In this document: positions 25,999 to 35,919 of the stretch, one piece after another
How positions within the stretch are numbered: position 1 is the first letter of the stretch
Layout of the letters: the number at the start of each line of letters is the position of its first letter
Assembly: GCA_045110285.1 (NCBI GenBank)
Contig: JBGCGA010000040.1
Location: 62,001-126,000, forward strand
Length of the DNA: 64,000 bases
Direction of reading: 5' to 3'
Origin: Putridiphycobacter sp045110285
Lineage (GTDB): Bacteria; Bacteroidota; Bacteroidia; Flavobacteriales_D; Crocinitomicaceae
Position numbers and translations under genes: made by a program
The notes under the pieces: generated by a model
Database searches by the model: none
What the model saw: only the letters and a program-made list of their open reading frames with translations
What the model was told of the DNA's origin: nothing

Positions 25999-28610
25999 AA
26001 TATTTCATGTTCTACAAAAGCGATTGCTTCATCAATTCCATTCGGGTTAGTACCGCCTGCAGTTGCAAAAAACGGTTGTCCACCTCCACCGCCTTTAATT
26101 AGTGCGGCGGATGACTTCACTATGTTGCCTGCATGCAAATCCTTTGACTTAGCGTAGTCCTCAGAAAATATTATTGTCAAGCTTGCTTTTCCGTCAGTCT
26201 CTCCTCCAAATATTCCTATAAAGTTTTCGAATTTGTTTTTTAACTGAAAGGCAATATCTTTGATTGCACTGGCTTCCAAATTTAATTTAATGGCTAAAAA
26301 GTGAACTCCATCTCTCTCAATAATTTTATCCGATAATCCTTTCTTAATTGCAATGGCTTTATCGCGCTGCAATACCTCAATCTGCTTCTGCAACTGGCCA
26401 TTTTTCTCTATTAAATCAGAAACTGCCTGAACTAATTTTTTTGGTTTGTTAAACAATACTGCTATTTCGTCGTATGCTTTTGCTCTGGACTGATAATATG
26501 TTTCAGCAACTTGACTACTTATAGCTTCAATCCTCCTAATTCCTGAGGCTACAGATGATTCGGAAGTAATTTTAAATTGTCCTATCTTTCCGGTTTCAGA
26601 AACATGGGTACCTCCGCACAATTCTATTGAATTCCCAAATTTAATAACACGTACCAAGTCACCATACTTTTCGCCAAAAAGAGCCATTGCTCCCATTTCT
26701 TCTGCTAATGACATTGGCACCGCACGTTTTTCTTCAAGACTCAAGTTTTCCTTAATCAAAGCATTCACTTCTTTTTCTATCACAGTTAATTCTTCATCTG
26801 TCACTTTTGAAAAATGCGAAAAATCAAATCTCAGATATTTATCATTTACTAATGACCCCTTTTGTTCAACATGTTCACCCAGCTGTTTCCTTAATACATA
26901 ATGCAATAAATGAGTAGCGGAATGATTAGATTGCGAGAGTTTTCTTTCTATCTTGTTCACTACCGCAATAAAATCAGCACTGCTATCTTCAGGTAATTTT
27001 TCAACTAAATGTACAATTAAATTATTCTCTTTTTTAGTGTCAAATATTAGGACCTTTTCGGTATTCGATTCTATATACCCCTTATCGCCCAATTGACCAC
27101 CACCTTCAGCATAAAAAGGAGTGATATTAAAAACCAATTGAAAGTATGTTTTCTTTTTTTGTTGCACTTTGCGGTACTTCGTTATGACAACATTGGTTTG
27201 CAACAAATCATACCCTACAAATTCTTCAACATCATCTTCTCGAAGAATGATCCAATCATCCGAAGTAATTTGGGTTGCCGCTCGCGATCTGTCTTTCTGT
27301 TTTTGTAGTTCCAATTCAAACCCGACGGTATCGATTGACAGTCCATTTTCTCGTGCCATAAGTGCTATTAAGTCTATTGGAAAGCCGAATGTGTCGTATA
27401 GCTCAAAAATAACGTTACCCTTTATTTCTGATTCATTTGCTCCTGCAGCAAAAGTCATTAAAGATTCCATTTTCTTAATTCCTTGAGCTAACGTTCTGAA
27501 AAAACTTGACTCCTCCTCAAAAATCACTTTCGAAAGTAATTCTCGCTGTTTTATTAATTCAGGAAAAGCACCTCCCATCACTTGGCTGAGTTTTTCAACC
27601 AATTCATACAAAAACGGTCCTTCTAATCCTAAAGTTTGATATCCGTACCTGACTGCTCTTCTTAAAATTCTTCGAATAACGTATCCTGCACCGTTGTTGG
27701 AAGGAAGCTGCCCATCAGTAATCGAAAATGCAATAGCACGAATATGATCAGCAATGACACGCATTGCTATATCTGTCGATTCCTTACTACCATACGTTAT
27801 CTCTGATTTCTTTTCGATATATTTTATTAAGAACTGGAATTGATCAGTATCATAATTTGAAGTCACTCCTTGTAGAACCATTGCAAGTCTTTCAAGTCCC
27901 ATTCCAGTGTCTACATGAGTAGCAGGTAATTGCTCTAAACTATTGTCAGCCTTTCGATTAAACTGCATAAACACTAAGTTCCATATTTCAATTACTTGAG
28001 GATGATCTTTATTAACCAATGATTTTCCATCAACTAATTTTCTGTCATTTTCCGACCTTATATCAACATGAATTTCTGAACATGGACCGCAAGGGCCTGT
28101 TTCTCCCATTTCCCAAAAATTGTCTTCTTTTGAAGCCAAAATAATTCTGTCCTCATCAATCCATTGCTTCCAAAGATCCACTGAGTCTTGGTCAACATCT
28201 AACCCATCAGATTTGTCGCCTTCAAAAACTGTAACATAGAGTTTGGATTTATCAATTTTATAAACTTCAGTCAGCAGTTCCCAAGCCCATGCAATGGCAT
28301 CCTTTTTAAAATAATCTCCAAAAGACCAATTTCCAATCATCTCAAACATAGTATGATGATAAGTATCCACTCCTACTTCTTCTAGGTCATTATGTTTACC
28401 AGAAACTCTAAGGCATTTTTGTGTATTGGAAACGCGTTTATCAACAGCCTCATTATACCCTAAAAAAAAGTCTTTAAACTGGTTCATTCCAGCATTTGTA
28501 AACATTAATGTTGGGTCATTTTTCACTACCATAGCAGCCGAAGACACGACTTTATGGTTTTTGCTAGCAAAAAAATCTAAAAAAGTTTGACGGATTTCTG
28601 AAGTTGTCAT
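25992..28610 (-). CDS. alaS: Alanyl-tRNA synthetase
   Basis: This 872-residue class II synthetase has an N-terminal catalytic core (MTTSEIRQTFLDFFASKNHKVV; motif 2 and 3 regions with NTQKCLRVSGKHND and GMGLERLAMVLQG), a tRNA-recognition middle, an editing domain with zinc ligands H563-x3-H567 and C665-x3-H669 (CGGTH), and a C-Ala domain ending in GGGGQPFFATAGG. It charges tRNA-Ala and edits Ser/Gly mischarging. The length is typical. It is divergent from an M23 peptidase gene, a neighbour often seen in Bacteroidota. Confidence 0.98.
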   Translation of the reverse strand: MTTSEIRQTFLDFFASKNHKVVSSAAMVVKNDPTLMFTNAGMNQFKDFFLGYNEAVDKRVSNTQKCLRVSGKHNDLEEVGVDTYHHTMFEMIGNWSFGDYFKKDAIAWAWELLTEVYKIDKSKLYVTVFEGDKSDGLDVDQDSVDLWKQWIDEDRIILASKEDNFWEMGETGPCGPCSEIHVDIRSENDRKLVDGKSLVNKDHPQVIEIWNLVFMQFNRKADNSLEQLPATHVDTGMGLERLAMVLQGVTSNYDTDQFQFLIKYIEKKSEITYGSKESTDIAMRVIADHIRAIAFSITDGQLPSNNGAGYVIRRILRRAVRYGYQTLGLEGPFLYELVEKLSQVMGGAFPELIKQRELLSKVIFEEESSFFRTLAQGIKKMESLMTFAAGANESEIKGNVIFELYDTFGFPIDLIALMARENGLSIDTVGFELELQKQKDRSRAATQITSDDWIILREDDVEEFVGYDLLQTNVVITKYRKVQQKKKTYFQLVFNITPFYAEGGGQLGDKGYIESNTEKVLIFDTKKENNLIVHLVEKLPEDSSADFIAVVNKIERKLSQSNHSATHLLHYVLRKQLGEHVEQKGSLVNDKYLRFDFSHFSKVTDEELTVIEKEVNALIKENLSLEEKRAVPMSLAEEMGAMALFGEKYGDLVRVIKFGNSIELCGGTHVSETGKIGQFKITSESSVASGIRRIEAISSQVAETYYQSRAKAYDEIAVLFNKPKKLVQAVSDLIEKNGQLQKQIEVLQRDKAIAIKKGLSDKIIERDGVHFLAIKLNLEASAIKDIAFQLKNKFENFIGIFGGETDGKASLTIIFSEDYAKSKDLHAGNIVKSSAALIKGGGGGQPFFATAGGTNPNGIDEAIAFVEHEIFK

Positions 28611-28740
28611 AACAAATTATTTGCAATATTTTAGTTTTATATTATTATTTCAGAGAGAATTAAAGGTATTACCAGCAATGTTGATTTGCTAAGAAATTGT
28701 TAAATTCTACCAAAACGGTACAAATTTATTCTAATTAGCC

Positions 28741-28748
28741 TAATTTTG
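28741..28748 (+). promoter_or_regulatory. Putative -7 box for the M23 peptidase gene
   Basis: TAATTTTG matches TAnnTTTG exactly, 40 nt before the ATG at 28789. No TTG is found at the usual -33 spacing. Confidence 0.5.
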
Positions 28749-28788
28749 TCCTCTCTTAACAACTAAATTAGGTTTTGAGATATTTAAT

Positions 28789-29763
28789 ATGGGAAGAGGA
28801 GAAAAATATAAATACAATCCTGAAACGCTTGATTACGAAAAAGTAGAATCATCATTCAGCCAAAAATTATTGAAATCACTTTTAGTAATTGCACCAGCCG
28901 TGTTACTCGGATTTGCTTTCATGTTCCTGTTTTCTTTTTGGTTTAAATCGCCGAATGAAATAAAACTAGCTAAAGAAAATAGTTTTCTAAAATCAACCAT
29001 AAACAAGCACTCAGAGCGTTTAGAGCTTTTGGATGATGTTGCTGAGTATTTGGAAGAGGCCGACAATGGAATATATAGAGTCATTTTTAATGCCGAACCT
29101 TTTCCCTCAGAAATGAGAAAAATGGGAACAGGCGGTTCCGAGGAATTTAAAGAACTTGAAGGCCATGCGCTCTCCAAAAAACTAATAGAGAATGCTAGAA
29201 AAATAAAAGAAATTGAGAAGCGAATGTATGCCCAATCTTTGTCCTTTGATGAGTTAAAAAAACTGGCCACTGAAAAAGAAAAAATGTTAGCATCTATTCC
29301 TGCAATTCAGCCGTTAACCAATAAAGATTTAAAAAGAATTGCTTCTGGTTTTGGAATAAGAATTGACCCGCACTATCATACACAAAGAATGCATGCTGGA
29401 CTAGACTTTACAGCTACGACAGGCACAAATGTAATGGCAACAGGAAATGGAGTTGTAGAGACCGTTGAGTCCAAAATGTGGGGCTACGGAAATTCAGTGA
29501 TTATAAATCATGGATACGGATACAAAACGAGGTATGCGCATTTAAATGGATTTAATGTAAAACAAGGGCAAAAAGTAACAAGAGGACAAATTATAGGATA
29601 CGTTGGGAGTACCGGAAAATCAACAGCTCCTCATCTTCACTATGAGGTCGAAAAAAATGGACAAAAAGTAGACCCAGTTCATTTCTTTCATTCAGACTTA
29701 AGTCCAGCTGATTTTGAAAAAATTATTAAAATGTCAAAAAATGCTAATCAGTCGTTCGATTGA
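28789..29763 (+). CDS. M23-family (LytM-type) murein endopeptidase
   Basis: This 324-residue protein has a cytoplasmic N-terminus, one transmembrane helix (about 28-48), a helical, probably coiled-coil segment (about 55-170) and a C-terminal LytM domain. The zinc ligands are visible as H202-x3-D206 (MHAGLDFT) and H284 in the H282-L-H284 motif (PHLHYEV). The enzyme should cut peptidoglycan cross-links while anchored to the inner membrane. The active-site residues are intact, so it is more likely a true hydrolase than an EnvC-like activator. It is divergent from alaS with its own -7 box. Confidence 0.92.
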   Translation: MGRGEKYKYNPETLDYEKVESSFSQKLLKSLLVIAPAVLLGFAFMFLFSFWFKSPNEIKLAKENSFLKSTINKHSERLELLDDVAEYLEEADNGIYRVIFNAEPFPSEMRKMGTGGSEEFKELEGHALSKKLIENARKIKEIEKRMYAQSLSFDELKKLATEKEKMLASIPAIQPLTNKDLKRIASGFGIRIDPHYHTQRMHAGLDFTATTGTNVMATGNGVVETVESKMWGYGNSVIINHGYGYKTRYAHLNGFNVKQGQKVTRGQIIGYVGSTGKSTAPHLHYEVEKNGQKVDPVHFFHSDLSPADFEKIIKMSKNANQSFD

Positions 29764-29883
29764 TAGCAATATTACTAAAACAGTGGTTGAAACCATAAAT
29801 CTACCGCTACAAACTTCTTGAATTCTAACCGTATTGAAATTTAATATTTTTTAATATTTTATAACTTATTCCCTAAAACCGAT

Positions 29884-29891
29884 TATTTTTG
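29884..29891 (+). promoter_or_regulatory. Putative -7 box for the OmpA-family gene
   Basis: TATTTTTG matches TAnnTTTG exactly, 29 nt upstream of the start codon at 29920, giving a leader of about 23 nt rich in A. The -33 element is not clear. Confidence 0.55.
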
Positions 29892-29919
29892 TTGCAGAAA
29901 ATTTGGAAATTAAAACACT

Positions 29920-31053
29920 ATGAAAAAAACTTTTTTGTTCGCTACGATAGCCATGATGGCATTACTAATTCAAGCCAATGCCCAAAACAGTAATGAAGAT
30001 ATTGCAATTGGATTGCAGTTTGGAACTATTGAATACAAGGGAGATTTAGGTAATGAGTTTTTTAAATTTACGGATGGTGTTCACCCGTCTGTTGGTTTAA
30101 ATGTTTCAAAATATGTAACACCATCTTTTGACCTTATGGGTAAAATAAGAGGTGGTCAGATAGATCGGAACACTTTTAAAAACACCTTAGTTGACTTTAA
30201 CATCATGGCAAAATATAAGTTTAACAATGGCTATATCTTAAAAGAAGAAAGTCTTTTTGCACCATATCTATTTTTAGGTATAGGGGATGCACTCTCAATA
30301 TACACAGATGTAACCACAGGTGTAAAAGATGCTCCTTTAGCAGTTTTCAACTTACCAATGGGCTTTGGATTTAAATTCAATGTTAACGAAAAACTGAGTG
30401 CATCAATTGAAACTCATTACAACTATATGGTGAATGATAGAGCAGATGGACAAGTTGAAGGAAAGTGGGATGACCAGTTTCTATATAATGCAATTGGAGT
30501 AAGTTATAACCTAGCTTCAGGAAAAGATTCAGATGGTGACGGTGTAAAAGATAAAGAAGACAGCTGTCCGAATATAAAAGGAACTAAAGCTACCGGAGGC
30601 TGTCCTGATGCGGACGGAGATGGAATTGCTGATTTAGATGATAAATGTCCAAATATTCCTGGAATACAGGAAGAAGGTGGTTGTCCAAGAAATTACACTC
30701 AATCAGTTGTTATCATGACGAAGGCAAGAGAAGGACTATTTTTTAACACAGCATCAGCAGTAATAAAAGATGAATCATTCCCAGTTTTAGATGCAGTGGT
30801 AAAAGTGTTAAAAGAAAATCCGAGCTATAAATTAAATATTGAGGGACATACTGATAACACAGGAAACGCCGAATCAAATTTAGCACTATCGCAAAAAAGA
30901 GCGGACGCTGCAAAAGCATATCTAATAGACAAAGGAATTGCAGCGGATAGACTGACTTCAAAAGGATTCGGAGTTACAAAACCAGCCGCTGACAATTCAA
31001 CCGAAGCAGGTAGAGCGCTGAATAGAAGAGTAGAATTTATCATTTCATTGTAA
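29920..31053 (+). CDS. OmpA-family outer-membrane protein with thrombospondin type 3 repeats
   Basis: This 377-residue protein has a signal peptide (MKKTFLFATIAMMALLIQANAQ), a beta-barrel of about 180 residues, two calcium-binding TSP3 repeats (about 203-255: DSDGDGVKDKEDSCPN and DADGDGIADLDDKCPN) and a C-terminal OmpA/MotB peptidoglycan-binding domain (about 265-377, with IEGHTDNTGNAESNLALSQKRA and ending NRRVEFIIS). It links the outer membrane to the cell wall. It stands alone with its own -7 box and a strong terminator, consistent with an abundant structural protein. Confidence 0.95.
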   Translation: MKKTFLFATIAMMALLIQANAQNSNEDIAIGLQFGTIEYKGDLGNEFFKFTDGVHPSVGLNVSKYVTPSFDLMGKIRGGQIDRNTFKNTLVDFNIMAKYKFNNGYILKEESLFAPYLFLGIGDALSIYTDVTTGVKDAPLAVFNLPMGFGFKFNVNEKLSASIETHYNYMVNDRADGQVEGKWDDQFLYNAIGVSYNLASGKDSDGDGVKDKEDSCPNIKGTKATGGCPDADGDGIADLDDKCPNIPGIQEEGGCPRNYTQSVVIMTKAREGLFFNTASAVIKDESFPVLDAVVKVLKENPSYKLNIEGHTDNTGNAESNLALSQKRADAAKAYLIDKGIAADRLTSKGFGVTKPAADNSTEAGRALNRRVEFIISL

Positions 31054-31074
31054 TTTCATTTTTTTATATTATTA

Positions 31075-31108
31075 GCAAACGCCTTGCCATGCAAGGCGTT
31101 TGCTGTTT
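31075..31108 (+). terminator. Strong hairpin terminator after the OmpA gene
   Basis: A 13-bp perfect inverted repeat (31075-31087 with 31091-31103) around a 3-nt loop is followed by TGTTT. It ends 10-15 nt before the tilS start codon at 31118. Confidence 0.75.
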
Positions 31109-31117
31109 AATAACAAT

Positions 31118-32434
31118 ATGCTAACAACAAGTTTAGAATCGCATTTTAAAAGTATAGCTGAAAAACTTAAAAATAAAAAAGTTTATTTAGCTTTAAGTGG
31201 TGGTGTAGACTCAATGGTTTTACTTCATTTGTGCAAACAAATGGATATTAATATCTATGCACTTCATTGCAATTTTAAATTGAGAGGAGAAGATTCTAAA
31301 CTCGATAGTGACTTTGTGCAGTCCTTCTGTCAGTCAAATAATATCCCAATTGACACAGCTGAATTCAATACATCTAAAATTGCAAAAGATAAAAAAGAAA
31401 CTGTTCAAGTTTGTGCAAGAAACCTACGTTATACCTGGTTTAATTCATTTTTGCAAAAAGATAGCAATTCAATTCTGTTTACTGCACATCACGCCAACGA
31501 CTCCATTGAAACATTCTTTATAAATGTATTACGAGGAACTGGCATTAAGGGATTAACAGGAATTCAAGAAGAGAGAAAACAGATCTTACGACCGTTGATA
31601 TCATTTTCTAAATCTACCATTAAATCATATGCTGTTGCGCATGACATTCCTTTTCGAGAGGATAAAAGTAATTTAGAGACAAAATACACAAGGAACAAGG
31701 TTAGACACACAGTAATTCCATTAATGGAGAGCATGACTGACCAGTTTGATGAGAAAATGCAAATATTAATGCAAGACTTGAAAGGAATAGACTCATTTTT
31801 GACTTCACAAGTGAATAATTTAAAGAGTCGTATTATTAAAAGTGAAGATGGAGAAGATAGTATTGCAATAGATCAACTTCGCATGTTAGAGTATCCAATC
31901 TTAGCTCGACTTCTTGAAACATACAATGTTCAACGAATTCAAGTAAAAGAAATTGAAAAACTTTTAAACAGTCAGGCTGGGGCAATATTTCAAAACAATA
32001 ATTTTACTTTTCTCAAAAATAGAAGTGCAATCTTGATTAAAAACCGCACTGAACGCACAGTGATCGAGGAGTTTGTAAAATCATATCCTTGGGAACAATC
32101 ATTAAATGGAAAAAGAATTTCGTTTTCGAAGATCAAAAACGCAAATATTCAGTTTAATCCGCAATCTGCTTTTTTGGATTTTTCAAAAATTAAAAGTACC
32201 CTGAAAATCACTAATTCTTTTTCTGGAATGAGAATGCAACCATTGGGAATGAAGGGAAGTAAACTACTATCCGACATTTTAATAGATGCTAAAACAAATA
32301 GGTTTGAAAAAGAAAACCAATTGGCTGTGCTAGACGGAGCAGAGGTAGTTTGGCTCGTTGGAAAAACGGTCAATCAAAAATATGCCATAACTGGTGAAAC
32401 CAACACCATTCTAAAAATAGAAATATTAGAATAA
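31118..32434 (+). CDS. tilS: tRNA(Ile)-lysidine synthase
   Basis: With ATG 31118 this is a 438-residue protein. The PP-loop ATP-pyrophosphatase motif is S27-G-G-V-D-S32 (LALSGGVDSMVLLHL), with the TilS-specific ALHCNFKLRGEDS, FTAHHANDSIETFFINVLRG and a C-terminal substrate-binding domain (about 355-438, RMQPLGMKGSKLLSDILIDAK). It makes lysidine at C34 of tRNA-Ile2 so that AUA is decoded correctly. An in-frame TTG at 31100 lies inside the terminator stem, so the ATG is chosen. A TonB-receptor gene follows with its own -7 box. Confidence 0.95.
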   Translation: MLTTSLESHFKSIAEKLKNKKVYLALSGGVDSMVLLHLCKQMDINIYALHCNFKLRGEDSKLDSDFVQSFCQSNNIPIDTAEFNTSKIAKDKKETVQVCARNLRYTWFNSFLQKDSNSILFTAHHANDSIETFFINVLRGTGIKGLTGIQEERKQILRPLISFSKSTIKSYAVAHDIPFREDKSNLETKYTRNKVRHTVIPLMESMTDQFDEKMQILMQDLKGIDSFLTSQVNNLKSRIIKSEDGEDSIAIDQLRMLEYPILARLLETYNVQRIQVKEIEKLLNSQAGAIFQNNNFTFLKNRSAILIKNRTERTVIEEFVKSYPWEQSLNGKRISFSKIKNANIQFNPQSAFLDFSKIKSTLKITNSFSGMRMQPLGMKGSKLLSDILIDAKTNRFEKENQLAVLDGAEVVWLVGKTVNQKYAITGETNTILKIEILE

Positions 32435-32439
32435 TATCC

Positions 32440-32447
32440 TATTTTTG
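32440..32447 (+). promoter_or_regulatory. Putative -7 box for the TonB-dependent receptor gene
   Basis: TATTTTTG matches TAnnTTTG exactly, 30 nt before the ATG at 32477. It lies a few bases after the tilS stop. The -33 element is not clear. Confidence 0.55.
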
Positions 32448-32476
32448 CCGTTTGCCATTAGCAGAAGCTATTATTA

Positions 32477-35128
32477 ATGATAAGTAAACTATTTCTCTTC
32501 TTTTTTTTCAGCTTGCTTGCAGTACCTGTAATTTCACAGTCCGTTAAAATTTCAGGTACAATTGTAGATGGTAAGGGGCGCCCAGTTGAAAATGCACTGA
32601 TAAAAGTGTCTCAAAACAATTTGTTCTCTACCTCCGGAAAAAACGGAAATTTTACTCTATACCTTGAAAAGGAAAACACCTTCAATCTTATTATTACAGC
32701 ATTTAACTTCAAAACAGAACAAAAAACTGTTTACGTCTATTCTACGGCTCAAAACATAGGGGAAATTGTAATTCTACATCAGGATAGCAAAGTTATTATT
32801 GTAGAATCCAGAGCACTTGGAGGCTCAATCGAAAAAATTAAACCTCCTCAAATTGGTACAATTCCTACAAGTACTGGAAATTTTGAAGACTATATTAAAC
32901 TGACAGGATTAGGAATTAGTTCAAACAATGAACTAACCTCAAACTACAACGTGCGTGGAGGAAATTTTGATGAAAACTTGATTTATGTTAACGGAATTGA
33001 AATATATCGACCCCTGTTAGCTAGGTCTGGTCAGCAAGAGGGCTTGAGTTTTATAAACTCAGCATTTGTAGAAAACATCTATTTCTCGGCCGGCGGATTT
33101 GATGCCAATTATGGCGACAAGTTATCTTCAGTTTTAGACGTGCAGTATAAAGAAGCCACTGAATTTAAAGGCTCTGCCCAAATCAGTTTAATGGGAGCGG
33201 AATTTCATATTGAAAATACTTTCGGTACGGCTAACAGAGGAAATTTTATTACTGGCGCACGCTACAGAACAAATGCTTACTTGCTTAATGCCCTGCCAAC
33301 TGAAGGAGACTATTTCCCAAACTTTTTTGATTATCAACTATTCTTAAATTACTATACAGTATATAATAGCTCTGAATCCTACCAAAAGTTTTTTGTTTTA
33401 GGTCATTTTGCTAATAATAACTACAAATTTATTCCGCAGACAAAAAATACACGTTTTGGAACAGTAAATGAAGCTTTTCAACTTCGCATATTTTATGAAG
33501 GACAAGAAAAGTCTAATTTTCAGACTGTAACTGGAGCTTTTGGGTATCATTGGAAAGTAAATAAAAATCTAAGCATGACAGTTACTAACTCCACTTTTTA
33601 CTCAAACGAAAATGAAAGTTATGACATTTTAGGAGAATACTTAATTAACACCTTAGAAACAGATCCTTCACAAGAAGACTTTGGGGATTCAACAGAAAAT
33701 ATAGGCGTTGGTGGATTTTTAAATCATGCAAGAAACAATTTAGAGGTCTTTGTAAACAACACAAAATTTGAGGGACAATATCAGTTCAAAAATGCGCTAG
33801 AATACAATGCTGAAAGGTCTTCGACTTCCAATTTTCGCTGGGGAGCAAACTATCGATACGAAAAGTATGATGATTTGCTGAGTGAATGGAATATTATTGA
33901 CTCAGGCGGCTATATTATTCCACTTGACAATAATGATCTAACTATTCAAAATATTATAAAAACTGAAAATATAGTTACAAATTCAAATATTACTGCATTT
34001 GGTCAATATACTTACACGCGAGTAAACAGAAAAACACTGCCCGTAAACCTAAAGAGGAAAATTAATACAGATACCGGTAAATATGTTCTTACAAAGTTAG
34101 ACACTATACTAAACGCACCGTCGAGCTGGAATTTTACTGCAGGCACTAGAGCTGGCTACCGTATGTTCAACAAAGAACCCTGGCTTACTCCGCGAGCAAA
34201 TGTTTCATTTTCACCAAGAAGCTATTTAATAGATAGTTCTGGCACAGTATCTCGCCGTAATATAAAGTTGCGACTGTCAAGCGGATTGTTCTTTCAACCC
34301 CCAGCATTTCGAGAAATGCGAAATTTGTTTGGCCAGATCGTTCCTGAGGTCATGGCTCAAAAATCATGGCACAATGTTTTAGGGCTTGATGTATATGTGA
34401 GAATGTGGGGTAGACCCTTTAAAATTGTAGCTGAAACATATTACAAGCACATGTGGGACATTAATCCTTATGAGATTGACAATGTAAAAATTAGATATTA
34501 TGCTAAAAATAATTCAAATGCATTTGCTTACGGCTTTGATGCGAAAATTAATGGGGAATTTATAAAAGGTGTAGAATCTCATTTTAGAATTGGTTTACTT
34601 CAAACAAAAGAAGATTTAGTAGATGATTTTTATACCGAATATTACAATGACACCGGAGCAGTAGTTTTTGCAAGTTCAAATAATATTGCGGACAGTGCAA
34701 TTATTTATCCGGGTTATATACCGCGACAAACAGAACAATTTTTAACATTTAGTGTTTTCTTTCAAGATAAAATTCCAAATTATGAAAATTTCAAATTGGC
34801 AATAAACATGCAATATGGTTCGCGTTTACCATATGGACCACCCACCTTTAATAGATACCAGGATATTTTAAGAAGCAAAGCATATTTTAGAACCGACTTG
34901 GGAATTATTTATGACATCATCACTAAGAGCAATTACGATAAATACAAAAACAAAAAGGTCTTAAGTTCGTTTAGTCGTCTGTCAGCCAGCCTCAATGCGA
35001 CAAATCTGCTGAACTTTACAAATATTGTTTCTTTTAATTGGTTGCAGGACATATATGGTAGATACTATTCCATACCAAATCACTTAGCTGGATTTAGGCT
35101 AAATTTAAAATTAGTAGCTGAGTTTTAA
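32477..35128 (+). CDS. TonB-dependent receptor with N-terminal carboxypeptidase-like domain
   Basis: This 883-residue outer-membrane protein starts with a signal peptide (SLLAVPVISQS cleavage region), then a carboxypeptidase-D-like regulatory domain (about 22-100: VKISGTIVDGKGRPVENALIKVSQ), a plug domain (about 125-235: SNYNVRGGNFDENLIYVNGIEIY, AGGFDANYGDKLSSVLDV) and a 22-strand-type barrel to the C-terminus, which ends in an aromatic strand (VAEF). The canonical TonB box is not obvious by eye. No SusD partner or siderophore genes lie nearby, so the ligand is unknown. Its stop overlaps the convergent methyltransferase gene by 4 bp. Confidence 0.92.
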   Translation: MISKLFLFFFFSLLAVPVISQSVKISGTIVDGKGRPVENALIKVSQNNLFSTSGKNGNFTLYLEKENTFNLIITAFNFKTEQKTVYVYSTAQNIGEIVILHQDSKVIIVESRALGGSIEKIKPPQIGTIPTSTGNFEDYIKLTGLGISSNNELTSNYNVRGGNFDENLIYVNGIEIYRPLLARSGQQEGLSFINSAFVENIYFSAGGFDANYGDKLSSVLDVQYKEATEFKGSAQISLMGAEFHIENTFGTANRGNFITGARYRTNAYLLNALPTEGDYFPNFFDYQLFLNYYTVYNSSESYQKFFVLGHFANNNYKFIPQTKNTRFGTVNEAFQLRIFYEGQEKSNFQTVTGAFGYHWKVNKNLSMTVTNSTFYSNENESYDILGEYLINTLETDPSQEDFGDSTENIGVGGFLNHARNNLEVFVNNTKFEGQYQFKNALEYNAERSSTSNFRWGANYRYEKYDDLLSEWNIIDSGGYIIPLDNNDLTIQNIIKTENIVTNSNITAFGQYTYTRVNRKTLPVNLKRKINTDTGKYVLTKLDTILNAPSSWNFTAGTRAGYRMFNKEPWLTPRANVSFSPRSYLIDSSGTVSRRNIKLRLSSGLFFQPPAFREMRNLFGQIVPEVMAQKSWHNVLGLDVYVRMWGRPFKIVAETYYKHMWDINPYEIDNVKIRYYAKNNSNAFAYGFDAKINGEFIKGVESHFRIGLLQTKEDLVDDFYTEYYNDTGAVVFASSNNIADSAIIYPGYIPRQTEQFLTFSVFFQDKIPNYENFKLAINMQYGSRLPYGPPTFNRYQDILRSKAYFRTDLGIIYDIITKSNYDKYKNKKVLSSFSRLSASLNATNLLNFTNIVSFNWLQDIYGRYYSIPNHLAGFRLNLKLVAEF

Positions 35129-35880
35129 AAGCGTATGGTAACTGAAGCTTGTGCACTTCTCTCTTTTAAAAGAACAATTCCAACTTTAAATAAGTCAACT
35201 GTAAAATAAGGCTGTTGTGATATATTCGCCCATGCCTTCTTCATCCCTTTGCTCCAATAAATATCGTCAAAAATAATGATTGAATCCTCTGGCAGTACTG
35301 TCTTAAAAAATTCAAAGTACTCAATTGTGGGCTTATATCTATGGTTTCCATCAATATAAACTAATAGAGGTTCAGCACTAGGTACGCTCATTGAAGCTAA
35401 TACCTCCTTAAACTCACCTACTTTTTGTTTAATGTTTTTAATTTTCAAGATATTGAAGGTTTCGCTTGCTATATTAGCAATATTCGGACAACCCTCAATA
35501 GTTATCACCTCTTCCGCATTTAAAGCTAAATAACTTGTTCCAATTCCAAAAGAGGTTCCAAGCTCTATACAAGTATGTAAATTAAGCTCTTTGATAATAC
35601 TGGCAAATAGCTGACCAAATTTCGGCTGAATACTCGCATACTTTGCAATTTTAGATACTTGCCGTTCTTTTCCATTCATAGCCTTCGATCCGGCACCAAA
35701 ATCACTAACAGTTATAATTTTACTGCTATTCTTTAAGAGGCTTGCTCTCCGTTTAATTTCAATGTCATTAAACTCTGAATGAGAATTTGAAATTACCTCT
35801 AAAAATTTACGCTCATTTATAGAAATATCCTCTGAACTAGAGATTGACCTAAAGATATACCGCAGATAGTCTATCATCAT
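35125..35880 (-). CDS. Class I SAM-dependent methyltransferase (Methyltransf_24/O-methyltransferase-like)
   Basis: This 251-residue protein has a SAM-binding motif I (CIELGTSFGIGTSYLALN, about 100-117), motif II acidic residue in EVITIEGCPN, and VYIDGNHRYKPTIEYFEFF plus IIFDDIYWSKGMKKAW, a pattern typical of class I O-methyltransferases with the DGNH/DD metal-binding acids. The N-terminal 90 residues are helical. The substrate is unknown. It is preceded by two ATGs (MMID) and a -7 box only 5 nt away, so its mRNA may be near-leaderless. Its end overlaps the TonB-receptor gene by 4 bp in a convergent arrangement. Confidence 0.87.
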   Translation of the reverse strand: MMIDYLRYIFRSISSSEDISINERKFLEVISNSHSEFNDIEIKRRASLLKNSSKIITVSDFGAGSKAMNGKERQVSKIAKYASIQPKFGQLFASIIKELNLHTCIELGTSFGIGTSYLALNAEEVITIEGCPNIANIASETFNILKIKNIKQKVGEFKEVLASMSVPSAEPLLVYIDGNHRYKPTIEYFEFFKTVLPEDSIIIFDDIYWSKGMKKAWANISQQPYFTVDLFKVGIVLLKERSAQASVTIRF

Positions 35881-35885
35881 GCAAA

Positions 35886-35893
35886 CAAAGTTA
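35886..35893 (-). promoter_or_regulatory. Putative -7 box for the O-methyltransferase gene
   Basis: The minus strand reads TAACTTTG, an exact TAnnTTTG match ending 5 nt before the ATG at 35880. It is back to back with the plus-strand box at 35903. Confidence 0.5.
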
Positions 35894-35902
35894 AAATAAA
35901 TG

Positions 35903-35910
35903 TATATTTG
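35903..35910 (+). promoter_or_regulatory. Putative -7 box for the DUF4301 gene
   Basis: TATATTTG matches TAnnTTTG exactly and ends 9 nt before the ATG at 35920, so the transcript would have a leader of only a few bases. Confidence 0.5.
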
Positions 35911-35919
35911 AAGCTATAA

